This document shows, in pieces, positions 36,555 through 47,272 of a stretch of 64,000 nucleotides of DNA (its first letter is position 1; each line of letters starts with the position of its first letter). A program made the translations under genes and the position numbers. The notes under the pieces are model-generated. The model had not been told where the DNA came from and did no database searches. It was given only the letters and a program-made list of their open reading frames with translations. Location of the stretch: NCBI RefSeq assembly GCF_009857595.1, contig NZ_WWCU01000011.1:62001-126000 (forward strand). Direction: 5' to 3'. This DNA is from Pseudoduganella aquatica (lineage in GTDB: Bacteria > Pseudomonadota > Gammaproteobacteria > Burkholderiales > Burkholderiaceae_D).

Positions 36555-38576
36555 TTACCAGACGCGCACGCGCTGCTCCGGCGCCAGGTACAACTGCTGC
36601 CCTGGCTGCACATTGAAAGCCTTGTACCAGGCGTCCAGATTGCGCACGGTGTAGGTGCGCCATTTCGAGGGCGCGTGTCCGTCCGTCATCACCTGGCGGC
36701 GCAGCGACTGCTCGCGCGCCAGCCCGCGCCAGCTCTGCGCGTAGCCCAGGAAGAAGTCGCGGTCGTCGGCTTGCGGATTGGCGGCCTTGAAGGCGTCGTA
36801 GGACGCGGCCAGGCCGGCCAGGTCGGACAGGTTCTCGCTCAGCGTCAGCTGGCCGTTGATGGGCAGGTCGGCAAACGGCTTGTAGGCGGAGTACTGCGCC
36901 ACCAGCGCGCCGGAGGCGGTCTTGAAGTGCGCCGCGTCGGACGGGGTCCACCAGTCGCGCAGGCGGCCCTGGGAGTCGAACTGGGAGCCGGTGTCGTCAA
37001 AGCTGTGGCTGATTTCATGGCCGATGACCGAACCGATGGCGCCGTAGTTCAGCGCGTCCGGCCCTTTAGGATCGAAGAACGGCGGCTGCAGTATGGCGGC
37101 CGGGAAATTCAGCGCGTTCTGCATCGGCATATTCACGGCGTTCACCAGTTGCGGCGGCATGCACCATTCCTTGCTGTCGACCGGCTGGTGCAGCTTGGCC
37201 AACTGCTGCTGGTAGTGCAGCCTGGAGGCGCGCTCGGCGTTGCCGTGGGCGTCGTCCGCTTTCACGGCCAGCGGACCGTAGGAGGTGAATTTATCGGGAT
37301 AGCCGACGCCGACGTAGAGCGCGTCCAGCTTGGCGTGCGCTTCCTTGCGGGTGGCGGGCGCCATCCAGTCCAGCTTGTCGATGCGGACGTGGAAGGCTTG
37401 CACGATATTGCTGACCATGTGCTGCAGCTTGGCCTTGGCCTCCGGCGGGAAATAGGTGGAGACGTAGAGTTTGCCCACCGCGTCCGGCATGCCGTCGTTG
37501 ACGGCGGCCAGGGCGCGCTTCCAGCGCACCGCCATTTGCGGCGTGCCGCCCAGCGTGCGGCCGTAGAAGTCGAAATGCTGCTCGGTGTAGGCTTGCGGCA
37601 AGTGGCCGGCGCTGGTGTTGATGGCGTGGAAGGCGAGGAAGTCTTTCCAGGCATCCAGCGAACACTCTTTCACCAGCGCGGCCACGCCCACCACGGCGCT
37701 GGGGTGCCACAGGATGAAGCTTTGCTGCTTGCCCAGGCCGGCGTATTTGAGGAACAGCTTCCAGTCCATGCCGGGCGCTTTCTGGCTGAAATCGGCTACG
37801 GTCCAGGTGTTATTGGCTTTCATGACGTCGGCCGAGTCTTCGCGGCTGGCGTGGGTCAGCGCCAGCTTGCGCTCCAGCTCGAACACGCGGGCGGCGCGGG
37901 TTTCCGGGTCGCTATAGCCGGCCAGCTTGAACATGGCGGCGATGTGGGCCTGGTAGGCGGTGCGCAGCTTGTGCATGCGCTCGTTGTCTTCCAGGTAGTA
38001 GACGCGGTCCGGCAGGCCCAGGCCGCCCTGCAGCAGGTAAGGCATGTTGCGCTTGGGGTCGTTCAGGCCCTGGGCCACCCACAGGCCGAAGATGTTTTCG
38101 GTATGGAATTCGGTGGCGTTGAGCGGATCGACGTCGGCGCGCACGGTGGCGGCCAGCATCCTGGTCAGCTCGGTCTTGTCGGCGATGGCGCCGATTTTTT
38201 TCAGCGCCGGCCGCAGCGGCTCCACACCCTTGGCTTCAATCGCGGCCTCGTTCATGAAGGCCAGGTAGTAATCGCTCACTTTGCGCGCTTCCGCGCCGGC
38301 GTGCTTGTCGCCCGGCACCGCTTCGATCAGCTTGATGATGCGCTGGTTGGTGTCTTCGGCCAGCTGGGCCATCGAGCTCCAGCTGCCCCGGTCGGCCGGG
38401 ATCTGGGTGCTTGCCAGCCAGTTGCCGTTGGCGTAGGCAAAGAAGTCGTCGCCAGGCAGCAGCGCGGCCTTGGCGGTGGAGACCGGCGCGTCTGCCTGGG
38501 CCGCATAGCAAGGGGCCAGCGCCTGGAGGGCGCCGGCCAGCGCGAAGCCGAGTACGGTCTTGATGGGTGCGTGCAT
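36555..38576 (-). CDS. M13-family (neprilysin/PepO-like) zinc metalloendopeptidase
   Basis: This 673-residue protein has a signal peptide from the ATG at 38576 (TVLGFALAGALQALAPCYAA). The zinc site is clear: HEISHSFDD with both histidines and the catalytic glutamate, plus E-N-L-S-D-L-A-G, which gives the third ligand. The substrate-binding motif usually N-A-Y-Y/F reads N-A-V-N here, a departure from the family. The C-terminus ends R-V-W, as is common. It would cleave short peptides in the periplasm. A methyltransferase gene follows in the same operon, and the HDOD gene is divergent. Confidence 0.93.
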   Translation of the reverse strand: MHAPIKTVLGFALAGALQALAPCYAAQADAPVSTAKAALLPGDDFFAYANGNWLASTQIPADRGSWSSMAQLAEDTNQRIIKLIEAVPGDKHAGAEARKVSDYYLAFMNEAAIEAKGVEPLRPALKKIGAIADKTELTRMLAATVRADVDPLNATEFHTENIFGLWVAQGLNDPKRNMPYLLQGGLGLPDRVYYLEDNERMHKLRTAYQAHIAAMFKLAGYSDPETRAARVFELERKLALTHASREDSADVMKANNTWTVADFSQKAPGMDWKLFLKYAGLGKQQSFILWHPSAVVGVAALVKECSLDAWKDFLAFHAINTSAGHLPQAYTEQHFDFYGRTLGGTPQMAVRWKRALAAVNDGMPDAVGKLYVSTYFPPEAKAKLQHMVSNIVQAFHVRIDKLDWMAPATRKEAHAKLDALYVGVGYPDKFTSYGPLAVKADDAHGNAERASRLHYQQQLAKLHQPVDSKEWCMPPQLVNAVNMPMQNALNFPAAILQPPFFDPKGPDALNYGAIGSVIGHEISHSFDDTGSQFDSQGRLRDWWTPSDAAHFKTASGALVAQYSAYKPFADLPINGQLTLSENLSDLAGLAASYDAFKAANPQADDRDFFLGYAQSWRGLAREQSLRRQVMTDGHAPSKWRTYTVRNLDAWYKAFNVQPGQQLYLAPEQRVRVW

Positions 38577-38670
38577 GTCTTGTTCCTGTTGTTGTGTTTT
38601 TAAACGGCGTGGTACGCCAGGCTCCACTCTAAGCAAGCGCGCGGCCGGAAGCCAGCGCCGCGCGACAGAC

Positions 38671-38718
38671 TGCAAAATATGGGGATGCACTGCAGAATAC
38701 GGGGAATGCGGTGCATCC
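38671..38718. promoter_or_regulatory. Direct and inverted repeats between the M13 peptidase and HDOD genes
   Basis: TGCAAAATATGGGGA (38671-38685) and TGCAGAATACGGGGA (38691-38705) match at 13 of 15 positions and are 20 bases apart (start to start). GGATGCACTGCA near 38683 and TGCGGTGCATCC at 38707-38718 are also near-inverted. The spacing of two helical turns suits tandem binding of a regulator in this 234-base divergent region. Confidence 0.45.
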
Positions 38719-38810
38719 ATGCTACGCACAGTGCAAAAAGGCCACAACGAAGCAAGGAATCCCTATATAGTTCACTTACAGCAACGCATACAAAACAAGG
38801 AGAGCCCCCT

Positions 38811-39638
38811 ATGAAACTTGAAGCCCTTTTCCAGAACCCGACTGCGTTGCCTACGGCTCCCAAAGTTGTCGAAGAACTGATCAGCAGCTTTGATAAAGCC
38901 AGCGTTTCCACCGAGGAAATCGCGAAGAAACTGTCCGCCGATCCCGTCCTGAGCGCCAAGCTGCTGCGCCTGGCCAACTCAGCCTACTACCATGTCTCGC
39001 GCAGCATCGGCACGGTGGAAGACGCCGTGCTCATGCTGGGCTTTGTCACCGTGCGCACGCTGGTCATCAGCTCCGGCCTGGTCAGCGGCTTCAAAACGGT
39101 GCCCGGCCTGGACCTGAAGCAATTCTGGCGCTACAGCCTGTACACCGCCTGCTCGGCCAAGTGGATCGCCAAAAAGACCAAGGAAAACACCGACCTCGCC
39201 TTCACCATCGGCATGATGCACGCCATCGGCCAGCTGGTGATGCACGCCGCCATGCCGGAACAGGCCATGCAGCTGGACAAGGTCGCCGGCCCGCTGGACT
39301 CGCGCCGCCTGGACGCCGAACAAGCGTCGCTGGCCTACACCTTCGCCGACGTGGGCGCGGAACTGGCCAAACGCTGGAAGTTCCCGGAAGCCTTCTCCGA
39401 GACCATCATGGCCTTCCCCGACCCGATGAACCACGAGCACGGCACCCGCCTGGCCGGCATCATCCACCTGGCCGCCTGGCGCGCGCGGGTCGAGGAAAAC
39501 AAGCTGACGGACGAGGAAATCGAAGCCTGCTACCCGACCGAGATCGCCGAAGAGCTGGGCCTGGAGCCGAACGCGCTGATCGACGACATGCCGCCGCCTA
39601 GCGAGCTGAGCGCCGGTCTGGAAGAACTGGTCAAGTAA
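38811..39638 (+). CDS. HDOD-domain signalling protein
   Basis: This 275-residue protein is mostly one HDOD domain (about 10-205): LPTAPKVVEELISSF, DPVLSAKLLRLANSAYY, EDAVLMLGFVTVRTLVISSG and FTIGMMHAIGQLVMH. HDOD domains are HD-like but lack the metal ligands and serve as protein-interaction modules in c-di-GMP, chemotaxis and stress signalling. The start at 38811 has CAAGGAGAG. Nothing else in the protein suggests an enzyme output. A terminator follows. Confidence 0.9.
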   Translation: MKLEALFQNPTALPTAPKVVEELISSFDKASVSTEEIAKKLSADPVLSAKLLRLANSAYYHVSRSIGTVEDAVLMLGFVTVRTLVISSGLVSGFKTVPGLDLKQFWRYSLYTACSAKWIAKKTKENTDLAFTIGMMHAIGQLVMHAAMPEQAMQLDKVAGPLDSRRLDAEQASLAYTFADVGAELAKRWKFPEAFSETIMAFPDPMNHEHGTRLAGIIHLAAWRARVEENKLTDEEIEACYPTEIAEELGLEPNALIDDMPPPSELSAGLEELVK

Positions 39639-39657
39639 GAATCACGCCCCGCCCCCG

Positions 39658-39700
39658 AGGCCGGCGCCGCCCTTCGAGGCCGCGCCGGCCTTGTCTTTTT
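39658..39700 (+). terminator. Rho-independent terminator after the HDOD gene
   Basis: A 10-bp GC stem AGGCCGGCGC/GCGCCGGCCT (39658-39667 with 39682-39691) is followed by TGTCTTTTT. Confidence 0.75.
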
Positions 39701-39810
39701 CACCACCCCAAAAATAAATTCAAAATATTTTGAAAAAACCCTAAAGTTCCCGAACGGCATGACGTTAATCCAGACAAGCAGTAATCCATTTTTACTTTTC
39801 AGGATGCGCC

Positions 39811-40092
39811 ATGACCTCCAACGAAGTGCTCGCCATGTACGAAAATGTTGCCACCTTGACCAATAACATGGTGATGGCAGCGCGCGCAAGCGACTGGGAG
39901 AGCCTGGGTCGCCTGGAAAACCAGACCGCCGTGGCCACCGCCACCGTAGCGGCCGGCGCCACCGTGGCCCCGCTGGAAGGCGCCGCCCGCCAGCGCAAGA
40001 TCGACCTGCTCAAGCAAATCCTGGCCAACGACCGCGCCGTGCGCGACGTCACCGAGCCATGGCTGAACCGCATTCCCGGCATGCCGCAATAA
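39811..40092 (+). CDS. FliT-like small flagellar chaperone
   Basis: This 93-residue helical protein opens with an N-terminal helix (VLAMYENVATLTNNMVMAA), has a W-E-S-L-x-x-L-E segment and a C-terminal helix (RQRKIDLLKQILANDRAVRD) as in FliT, the FliD chaperone and regulator of FlhDC. Similarity is moderate, and no other flagellar genes adjoin it, though a che operon lies 10 kb away. It could also be a distant relative with another client. Confidence 0.55.
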   Translation: MTSNEVLAMYENVATLTNNMVMAARASDWESLGRLENQTAVATATVAAGATVAPLEGAARQRKIDLLKQILANDRAVRDVTEPWLNRIPGMPQ

Positions 40093-40111
40093 GCCGCCCC
40101 GCCCCAACGAC

Positions 40112-40136
40112 AAAAGCGCCTTCACGGCGCTTTTTT
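40112..40136 (+). terminator. Rho-independent terminator after the FliT-like gene
   Basis: A 9-bp stem AAAAGCGCC/GGCGCTTTT (40112-40120 with 40126-40134) runs into a T6 tract. Confidence 0.85.
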
Positions 40137-40145
40137 ATTTCCATA

Positions 40146-40183
40146 GCCGAAAAAAGGGGTCAGACCCCTTTTGGCTTTTCGGC
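40146..40183. terminator. Nested palindrome of the GGGGTCAGACCCC family, terminator for the convergent gene
   Basis: Outer arms GCCGAAAA (40146-40153) and TTTTCGGC (40176-40183) enclose AAAAGGGGTCAGACCCCTTTT (inner core 40156-40168). It lies just beyond the aminotransferase stop and can end transcription on both strands. Confidence 0.65.
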
Positions 40184-40196
40184 AAGGCTTACATGC

Positions 40197-41414
40197 TTAT
40201 TGGCTGATTGCTACGCGCAGGGAGAGGGCGATGCCTTTGGCGGCCTGGCGGATTTCGTCCAGCGAGGGGAAGCTCGGGGCGATGCGGATGTGGCTGTCTT
40301 CGGGGTCCAGTCCGTAGGGATAGGCGGCGCCGGCCGGGGTCAGCGTGATGCCGGCTTCCTTGGCCAGCGCGATGGTGCGCTTGGCGGCGCCCGGCGGGGT
40401 GACCAGGTCGATGAAGTAGCCGCCCTTGGGACGGGTCCAGCTTACGCCGGGCACGCTGCCGAGATGCTCTTCGAACAGGGCCAGCACGGTGTCGAACTTG
40501 GGCCTGAGCAGCGCACGGTGCTGCTCCATCAGCGCTTCGACCGTGGCCTTGTTTTTCAGGAAACGCACGTGGCGCAGCTGGTTGACCTTGTCCGGGCCGA
40601 TGCTGCGGATGCCGGCGTGCTTGGTCCACCAGGCGATATTGGCCGGCGACGCGGCCAGCGCGGCCACGCCGGAGCCTGCCCAGCTGACCTTGGAGCTGGA
40701 CGCGAACACGATGGCGCGGTCCGGATTGCCCGCCTTGGCACACTCGTCCAGGATATTGGCCATGCCGATTTTCTCGTCGCCCAGGTGGTGGAAGCGGTAG
40801 GCGTCGTCCCACATCAGGCGGAAGTCGGGGGCGGCGGTTTTCATCGCGGCCAGGCGGCGCACCACCTCGTCCGAGTAGACCACGCCGCCCGGGTTGCTGT
40901 ACTTTGGCACGCACCACATGCCCTTGATGCTGGCGTCCGAGGCCACCAGGCGCTCGACCAGGTCCATGTCCAGGCCGTCTTCCGTCATCGGAATGTTGAC
41001 CATATTGATGCCGCGCTGTTCGCAGATGGCGAAGTGGCGGTCGTAGCCCGGCACCGGGCACAGGAAGGTGACCGGCTGCGCGCCCATCCACGGCGCATGG
41101 CCGGGCACGCCCAGCAGCAGGCTGTAGACGATCACGTCGTGCATCAGCGACAGGCTGGCGCTGCTGTCGACCACCACTTGCGCGGCGGGCACGTCCAGCA
41201 GTTCGCCGAACAGGGCGCGCGCTTCGGGCAGGCCCACGCCGCCGCCGTAGTTGCGGGTGTCGGTGCCGTCGTGCGCGGCGTAGCCGTCCAGCGCGGCCAT
41301 CAGCGCGTTGGACAGGTCCAGCTGTTCAGGCGCGGGCTTGCCGCGCGACATGTCGAGTTTCAGGCCGAGTTGCTTGAATTCGTCGTATTGGGACTGTAAT
41401 GGTGCGGTGCTCAT
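40197..41414 (-). CDS. PLP-dependent aminotransferase, subgroup Ic aspartate-aminotransferase type
   Basis: This 405-residue fold-type I enzyme starts LKLDMSRGKPAPEQLDLSNA, has VCP-type Y-D-R-H (PVPGYDRHFAICE), the N-P-G-G pair (KYSNPGGVVYSD), D-D-A-Y-R, and the PLP lysine in F-A-S-S-S-K-V-S-W-A-G. The S-x-A-x-L-S-L-M-H pattern fits the aspartate aminotransferases first described in Gram-positives, which are distinct from AspC. Aspartate/2-oxoglutarate transamination is the likely reaction. It is a single gene bounded by palindromic terminators. Confidence 0.85.
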   Translation of the reverse strand: MSTAPLQSQYDEFKQLGLKLDMSRGKPAPEQLDLSNALMAALDGYAAHDGTDTRNYGGGVGLPEARALFGELLDVPAAQVVVDSSASLSLMHDVIVYSLLLGVPGHAPWMGAQPVTFLCPVPGYDRHFAICEQRGINMVNIPMTEDGLDMDLVERLVASDASIKGMWCVPKYSNPGGVVYSDEVVRRLAAMKTAAPDFRLMWDDAYRFHHLGDEKIGMANILDECAKAGNPDRAIVFASSSKVSWAGSGVAALAASPANIAWWTKHAGIRSIGPDKVNQLRHVRFLKNKATVEALMEQHRALLRPKFDTVLALFEEHLGSVPGVSWTRPKGGYFIDLVTPPGAAKRTIALAKEAGITLTPAGAAYPYGLDPEDSHIRIAPSFPSLDEIRQAAKGIALSLRVAISQ

Positions 41415-41593
41415 GATGCCTTTCCTGGGGATTGAAAGCGGGTGCGCAGTGCGCGGGCACCACCCAGCGCCTGTCGCCAGGCGGGAGCGCTGGCGGATGC
41501 TGGTTTAGCTGGACTGAGGGGGATGGGTGCAGAAAAGCACGGCATGAGTATATCGCGTTTCGCGCCGCACTGCCGAGGCCGCCCTTATGGCGG

Positions 41594-42853
41594 TTATTCT
41601 TTTTCGGGTATGGCGGCTTCGGCAGGCGCAGGCTCGGCTTCGGCGGCTATTTTGTCCTTGCGCCAGCCTTGCCAGACCTTCAGCGGGGCGGTGGAGAATT
41701 TGATCTTCTTGCGGCGGATCAGGTAGTACAGCAGGCCGCCAAGCAGCGCCAGCAGCAGGACGCCGCCTATCACCATGGTGGTGGTGTTCACGCCGCCGGG
41801 CTCGCGTTTCTTTTTGCCGCTGGCCTTGGGCGGCGTGGACGCGGGAGTAACAGTGTCTGCCTTGTTCGCCGCCTCGGGCGCGCTGGCGGCGGCAGAGGCG
41901 CCGGCCGATGCTGCGGCAGCCGTCTCGCTGGCGGACGCGGCCGACGCCGCGGCTGATGCGGCCGAGGCAGCAGCAGGCGCGGCGGCTGTTGCGGCGCCCG
42001 CCCCCAGCGCGGCCTGCAATTGCTTGACCTTGCCTTCCAGATCGATCAGTTTGGTCTTCAGTTCAGCATTGGTCTGGTCCAGCGCGAGGCATTGCTGGGC
42101 CTCGCCGTCCGGCTGCCCTGCGGCGCAGACGCCCCCCTTGGCGCCGGCTTTGCTTTTGGCGACACGCGGCTCCGGGCCGAGCTTGATGGGCACAGCAGCC
42201 GGCCCCGGCTTGACCTCGGCGCCGGCCTGCTCAGCTGCGGGGCCGGTGTTGCCGACCGTGCCGCCGGCCGCATCACGCGCCGCGTTCGCCGCTGCGCGCA
42301 TCCTGGCCGCGCGCAAGGCCGCTGCGCGGTTGGCCGCCGCTTGGGCGTCCTGCGCGCCGCGTTCCGCCTCGGACAAGCCGCCCGCAGACGGCGCGGCAAG
42401 CTGAGGCCGTGGCGCGGGCAGCGGCGCTGGCGCAGGCAAAGGCGCAGGTTCGGGCGTCAGCCACAAGGTTGCCGACCGCACGCTGGCCCGCGCCCCCGTC
42501 CCCAGTTCCACAAACAGATGCAGCAATTCCGCATCCACCGGCTGGAAAGTCGTCAAATGCAGAAACTGCCGGTTGTCGCGCTTCACCACCGTCATACGCA
42601 GCGACGACAGCACCGGATTCATGCGCACATTCGCGCCCTGGTACACATTCGCCCCCGCCAGCCTGACCTGCACGCCTGCCAGATCCTCCGGCGCCAGCAT
42701 CACCAGCTCTATGTCGGCCGACAATTGCTGCCCTATGTGCGAACGCACCACCACGTCGCCCAGCTCGGCCGCCAGGGAAGCGGACGACAGGACGGCTGCC
42801 AGCACAAGGCCGCCGGCGCGAAGGGCAAGAAAACGGTAAGGACGACGCTGCAT
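41594..42853 (-). CDS. FimV/HubP-like membrane protein, short form
   Basis: This 419-residue protein has a signal peptide (LALRAGGLVLAAVLSSASLAA) and then the FimV N-terminal domain (ELGDVVVRSHIGQQLSADIE to about residue 130). An Ala/Pro-rich low-complexity region with a short coiled coil (TNAELKTKLIDLEGKVKQLQ) follows, then one membrane helix near residue 375 (MVIGGVLLLALLGGLLYYLI) and a basic cytoplasmic tail. FimV/HubP proteins organise the cell pole, type IV pili and secretion. The usual LysM motif and long TPR-bearing cytoplasmic domain are absent, so this is a reduced relative. The start is the ATG at 42853. Confidence 0.7.
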   Translation of the reverse strand: MQRRPYRFLALRAGGLVLAAVLSSASLAAELGDVVVRSHIGQQLSADIELVMLAPEDLAGVQVRLAGANVYQGANVRMNPVLSSLRMTVVKRDNRQFLHLTTFQPVDAELLHLFVELGTGARASVRSATLWLTPEPAPLPAPAPLPAPRPQLAAPSAGGLSEAERGAQDAQAAANRAAALRAARMRAAANAARDAAGGTVGNTGPAAEQAGAEVKPGPAAVPIKLGPEPRVAKSKAGAKGGVCAAGQPDGEAQQCLALDQTNAELKTKLIDLEGKVKQLQAALGAGAATAAAPAAASAASAAASAASASETAAAASAGASAAASAPEAANKADTVTPASTPPKASGKKKREPGGVNTTTMVIGGVLLLALLGGLLYYLIRRKKIKFSTAPLKVWQGWRKDKIAAEAEPAPAEAAIPEKE

Positions 42854-42989
42854 GTATTCGGGGTCGCTAAGCTGCGAATTTCTAAAGTGTAACAGTCTTA
42901 ACGGCTGGAATTTTCCGTTTTGAAGTCCTGCGCCGGAAATTGGACTCTGCGCTACACTAATTGCATATTCCACCATGACAGAGGCATCC

Positions 42990-44387
<1,398 letters not shown>

Positions 44388-44435
44388 TTTTTTTAATAAC
44401 TGAACTACAAGTCATCGCGACTGAGGATAAAATAA

Positions 44436-44672
44436 ATGCAAAAGGTTAGTTTTGAACTGACGTCGGAATTCATCGAATTGAACCAGCTGTTGAAGAATGT
44501 CGGCCTGTGCGACAGCGGCGGCGCCGGCAAGGTGCTGGTGGCCAGCGGCCAGGTGAAGGTCGACGGCAAGCAGGAGTTGCGCAAGACCTGCAAAATACGC
44601 GCAGGCCAGCAAGTAAGCGTAGGCGATGTGCGCATCAGCGTTCTCGGCGACAGCGGCGCGGACGGCGCTTGA
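44436..44672 (+). CDS. Small S4-domain RNA-binding protein (YbcJ-like)
   Basis: This 78-residue protein is a single S4 domain: FIELNQLLKNVGLCDSGGAG, then VLVASGQVKVDGKQELRKT and VSVGDVRI. YbcJ-type proteins bind RNA and are thought to act on ribosomes or RNA modification without a catalytic domain. GAGGATAAAA precedes the ATG. It follows fumC by 48 bases and may be co-transcribed with it. Confidence 0.9.
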   Translation: MQKVSFELTSEFIELNQLLKNVGLCDSGGAGKVLVASGQVKVDGKQELRKTCKIRAGQQVSVGDVRISVLGDSGADGA

Positions 44673-44778
44673 TAGAGCAAATTTACTTGCATTTGAGCAA
44701 TCTGCCGCTAAGCTGAAAGCGGGACGGGCCGTGCCTATTCCGCAAAATAGTGCTCAACCAGCTGGAGGGGGAGGCGCC

Positions 44779-45063
44779 ATGGACGGCCCTGAACAGAAGC
44801 TGCAAAACCAGGAGCGCCTGATCGGCGATTTGCGGCAGGTCATCGAGAACGCGGAAGAACTCCTGAAAAATACCGACCAGTGCACCAGCGCGCTGTACCA
44901 GAGCGCGCGCGCCAAACTCACCCAGGCGCTGCTGGCCGCCACCGAAGAACTGGCGCGGTTTGAAGACGCGCAACTGGCCCGCATGATCGCCGCCACCCAC
45001 TCCGCCAACCTGCAATTCCACGACATCAGCGGCGAGGCCAAGCTGATGCGCGCCTTCCGCTAA
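44779..45063 (+). CDS. DUF883/ElaB-YqjD-like small helical protein lacking the membrane tail
   Basis: A 94-residue coiled-coil protein (LIGDLRQVIENAEELLKNTD, then ARAKLTQALLAATEELARFE). The first part resembles the DUF883 family, whose members bind ribosomes at the membrane through a C-terminal helix. Here the C-terminus (MIAATHSANLQFHDISGEAK) is not hydrophobic enough for that. GGAGG lies before the ATG at 44779, which I prefer to a longer upstream frame. It ends four bases into the convergent doxX-like gene. Confidence 0.6.
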   Translation: MDGPEQKLQNQERLIGDLRQVIENAEELLKNTDQCTSALYQSARAKLTQALLAATEELARFEDAQLARMIAATHSANLQFHDISGEAKLMRAFR

Positions 45064-45530
45064 ATCCGGCCCTGGCGCTGGCGCGCAATCAGCGCGTCCA
45101 GCGAAAAGCGGCCCGGCCCGAACGCCACCAGCACCAGCAGCATCACGCCCCAGAAGAAATGGTCGTTGACCGCGGCCGGGCATTCAAAACTGAACAGCTG
45201 CGGGTAGGACAGCACCGCCACCGCGTTGACAAAGAACAACGCCAGCGCCGCCGGGCGCGAAAACAATCCTACGAACAGCAGCAGCGGCAGCACCAGTTCG
45301 CCGCCCGCGCCCATGTAGGCGGCCAGGTCCGGCGGCAACAGCGGCACTTTGTATTCGTCGTGGAACAGCGCCAGCGTGGCGCTCCAGTCGTTCAGCTTGG
45401 CCAGTCCGGCTTTCATGAACTGCCAGCCCACGTACAGGCGCAGCGCCACGCTGGCCACGGAACCGCCCCAGTCGCTCAGCGCGGCGTCGTAGCGGGTGGA
45501 CAGGCGATGCAATGCAAACAGATTTTTCAT
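45060..45530 (-). CDS. DoxX-family membrane protein of the bufferin operon (BufD-like)
   Basis: This 156-residue inner-membrane protein has four predicted helices. The DoxX pattern is clear: LRLYVGWQFMKAGLAKLNDW, then YMGAGGELVLPLLLFVGLFS. It is the third gene after the bufferin precursor and the fused maturation gene, 41 bases downstream, and DoxX proteins are regular members of such operons. They are thought to help with membrane or redox steps, but the exact job is not settled. The last bases overlap the convergent helical-protein gene. Confidence 0.88.
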   Translation of the reverse strand: MKNLFALHRLSTRYDAALSDWGGSVASVALRLYVGWQFMKAGLAKLNDWSATLALFHDEYKVPLLPPDLAAYMGAGGELVLPLLLFVGLFSRPAALALFFVNAVAVLSYPQLFSFECPAAVNDHFFWGVMLLVLVAFGPGRFSLDALIARQRQGRI

Positions 45531-45571
45531 GTTGGTCTCGTTTCAGTCGGGAGGCAGCCGGAGCTGCGGGT

Positions 45572-47245
45572 TCAAGCTATGGTGCTGAACACGGCGTGCT
45601 CCAGCCATTGCTGCAAATGCGCGGCAACGTCGAAGGTTTCGTCGATATCGAAGGCGGCATCCAGCGCGGCGCCGAAGTTGCCGCCGCCGTGCAGCACGGC
45701 CAAGGCGGCGTGGCTGGCCGGGCTCAGGGGCAGCACTTCCGTCTTCCAGCGCGGGCGGGCGATCAGCGCATGGCTGGGCGCTTCCATCAGCCCGGGGAAC
45801 GGCGGGCCATCGGGCTGATGGGCTTGCCATAGCTGCACCACGCTGTAATCGAAGGCGAGCGGAATGCAGGCCGACCGCAGCGCCAGACAGGCGTCCTCGA
45901 TTGCTTCGGGTGGCACGGCGGCCAAATCGGCGGCGGTCATGGCGGGCGCGTCGGCGGCGTAATGGGCGCGGTGCAGCGACCATTCCAGGCGGGCCATGTC
46001 GGGCAGGTAGGGCAGCTCGGTCGTGTGCGGGAAGGTGCGCAGGAAACTGGCGAACTCGGCGCCGAACTGGTTCAGGTCCCCGCTGGAGGACGGATGGGCG
46101 CGGCCATATTCGGCACTCAGCGCGTCAAAGAATTCCTCGCCCACCAGTTGCGCGATCACCGGGTAGGCGCTGGATAAAGTCTTGCGCCAGGTGACGGTGA
46201 GGTTGCCGCGATACAGCGCGTAGCCATGCTCTTTGCCCTCGCCCTGGAAGGCCGCCAGCGCCGGGGCGGACTCGGCAATGTTGAGCAGGCCGGCGGCGAA
46301 GGCTTGCTGAGAGGCGGCCAGCGCGTCGCCATCGGCAGAGGCGGCGGCAGGCGCCGCTTGCAGCGGCGCAAAGCTTACGCCGGCGCTACCGGCGGCACCA
46401 GCACCCTGCCCTGCCGCCACGCGCTCGGCGATGGCGGCGGCCTTGTCCGCTTCGGCCAGCAGCACGTCCAGCGCGGGAATATCGGTATCCCACTCAATCA
46501 GCGTGGGCAGCGGGCCGAAGCGGCGCAGGGCCGCCTCGTACAAGGCCCAGACGGGCGCGGCGACTTGCGCGCCGTGGTGGTCGATCACCGCGTCCGGTGT
46601 CGCCAGGTGACCGGCCAGGTGGAACTCGCCCACCGTGCCCGGCGCAATCGCGGCGATGGCGGCCAGCGCGTCCTCGCCGTGGTTGCATTGATTCACATAC
46701 AGATTATTGATGTCCAGCAGCAGCCCGCAACCGGTGCGCCGCGCCAAGGCTGCCAGGAACTCCGCCTCGCTCATCGCATCGTCGCGGAAGCGCACATAGG
46801 TGGACACGTTTTCCAGCAATATCCTGCGCTGCAGCTTGTCCTGCACGCGATGCACGCGCTCGCTGAGCAAGTCCAGCGCGGCGGCGTTGAGCGCCAGCGG
46901 CAGCAGGTCGTTCAAATGCCGCCCGAACACCGCGCCCCAGCTCAAATGCTCGGACACCAGCGCCGGCTGCACCGCCCGCACCAGCACCCGCACACGCTCA
47001 AGATGCTGCTCGGAAAAGCCGCGCGCAGAACCCAGTCCCAGCCCCACGCCATGCAAGCTGAGCGGATAGTCGCGCCGCAATTCCTGCAGCACATGCCAGT
47101 CCCATCCGCCCTGGTCGAGATAGTTCTCGGTGTGGACTTCCAGCCAGCCGGCGCGCGGCCGCTGCTCCAGGAACTGGCGGTAATGCGGCGCCCTCAGGCC
47201 GACGCCGGCGCCCAGGGCATGGGCCGGATGGGCGCTGTGCGGCAT
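45572..47245 (-). CDS. Fused MNIO iron oxidase (BufB/DUF692) and BufC/DUF2063 partner
   Basis: This 557-residue protein carries two domains usually encoded by separate genes. Residues about 1-285 are a DUF692 TIM barrel ([16 protein letters not shown], then [30 protein letters not shown] and EFHLAGH), the multinuclear iron oxidase family that rewrites cysteines in peptide precursors. After an Ala-rich linker, residues about 315-555 are DUF2063/HvfC-like ([20 protein letters not shown], then [20 protein letters not shown]), which in other systems presents the precursor to the oxidase. The precursor gene is 27 bases upstream. The fusion implies fixed 1:1 stoichiometry of enzyme and partner. Confidence 0.9.
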   Translation of the reverse strand: MPHSAHPAHALGAGVGLRAPHYRQFLEQRPRAGWLEVHTENYLDQGGWDWHVLQELRRDYPLSLHGVGLGLGSARGFSEQHLERVRVLVRAVQPALVSEHLSWGAVFGRHLNDLLPLALNAAALDLLSERVHRVQDKLQRRILLENVSTYVRFRDDAMSEAEFLAALARRTGCGLLLDINNLYVNQCNHGEDALAAIAAIAPGTVGEFHLAGHLATPDAVIDHHGAQVAAPVWALYEAALRRFGPLPTLIEWDTDIPALDVLLAEADKAAAIAERVAAGQGAGAAGSAGVSFAPLQAAPAAASADGDALAASQQAFAAGLLNIAESAPALAAFQGEGKEHGYALYRGNLTVTWRKTLSSAYPVIAQLVGEEFFDALSAEYGRAHPSSSGDLNQFGAEFASFLRTFPHTTELPYLPDMARLEWSLHRAHYAADAPAMTAADLAAVPPEAIEDACLALRSACIPLAFDYSVVQLWQAHQPDGPPFPGLMEAPSHALIARPRWKTEVLPLSPASHAALAVLHGGGNFGAALDAAFDIDETFDVAAHLQQWLEHAVFSTIA

Positions 47246-47272
47246 GGCGAGGGCTCCGTGGTCCGCAGGTGA

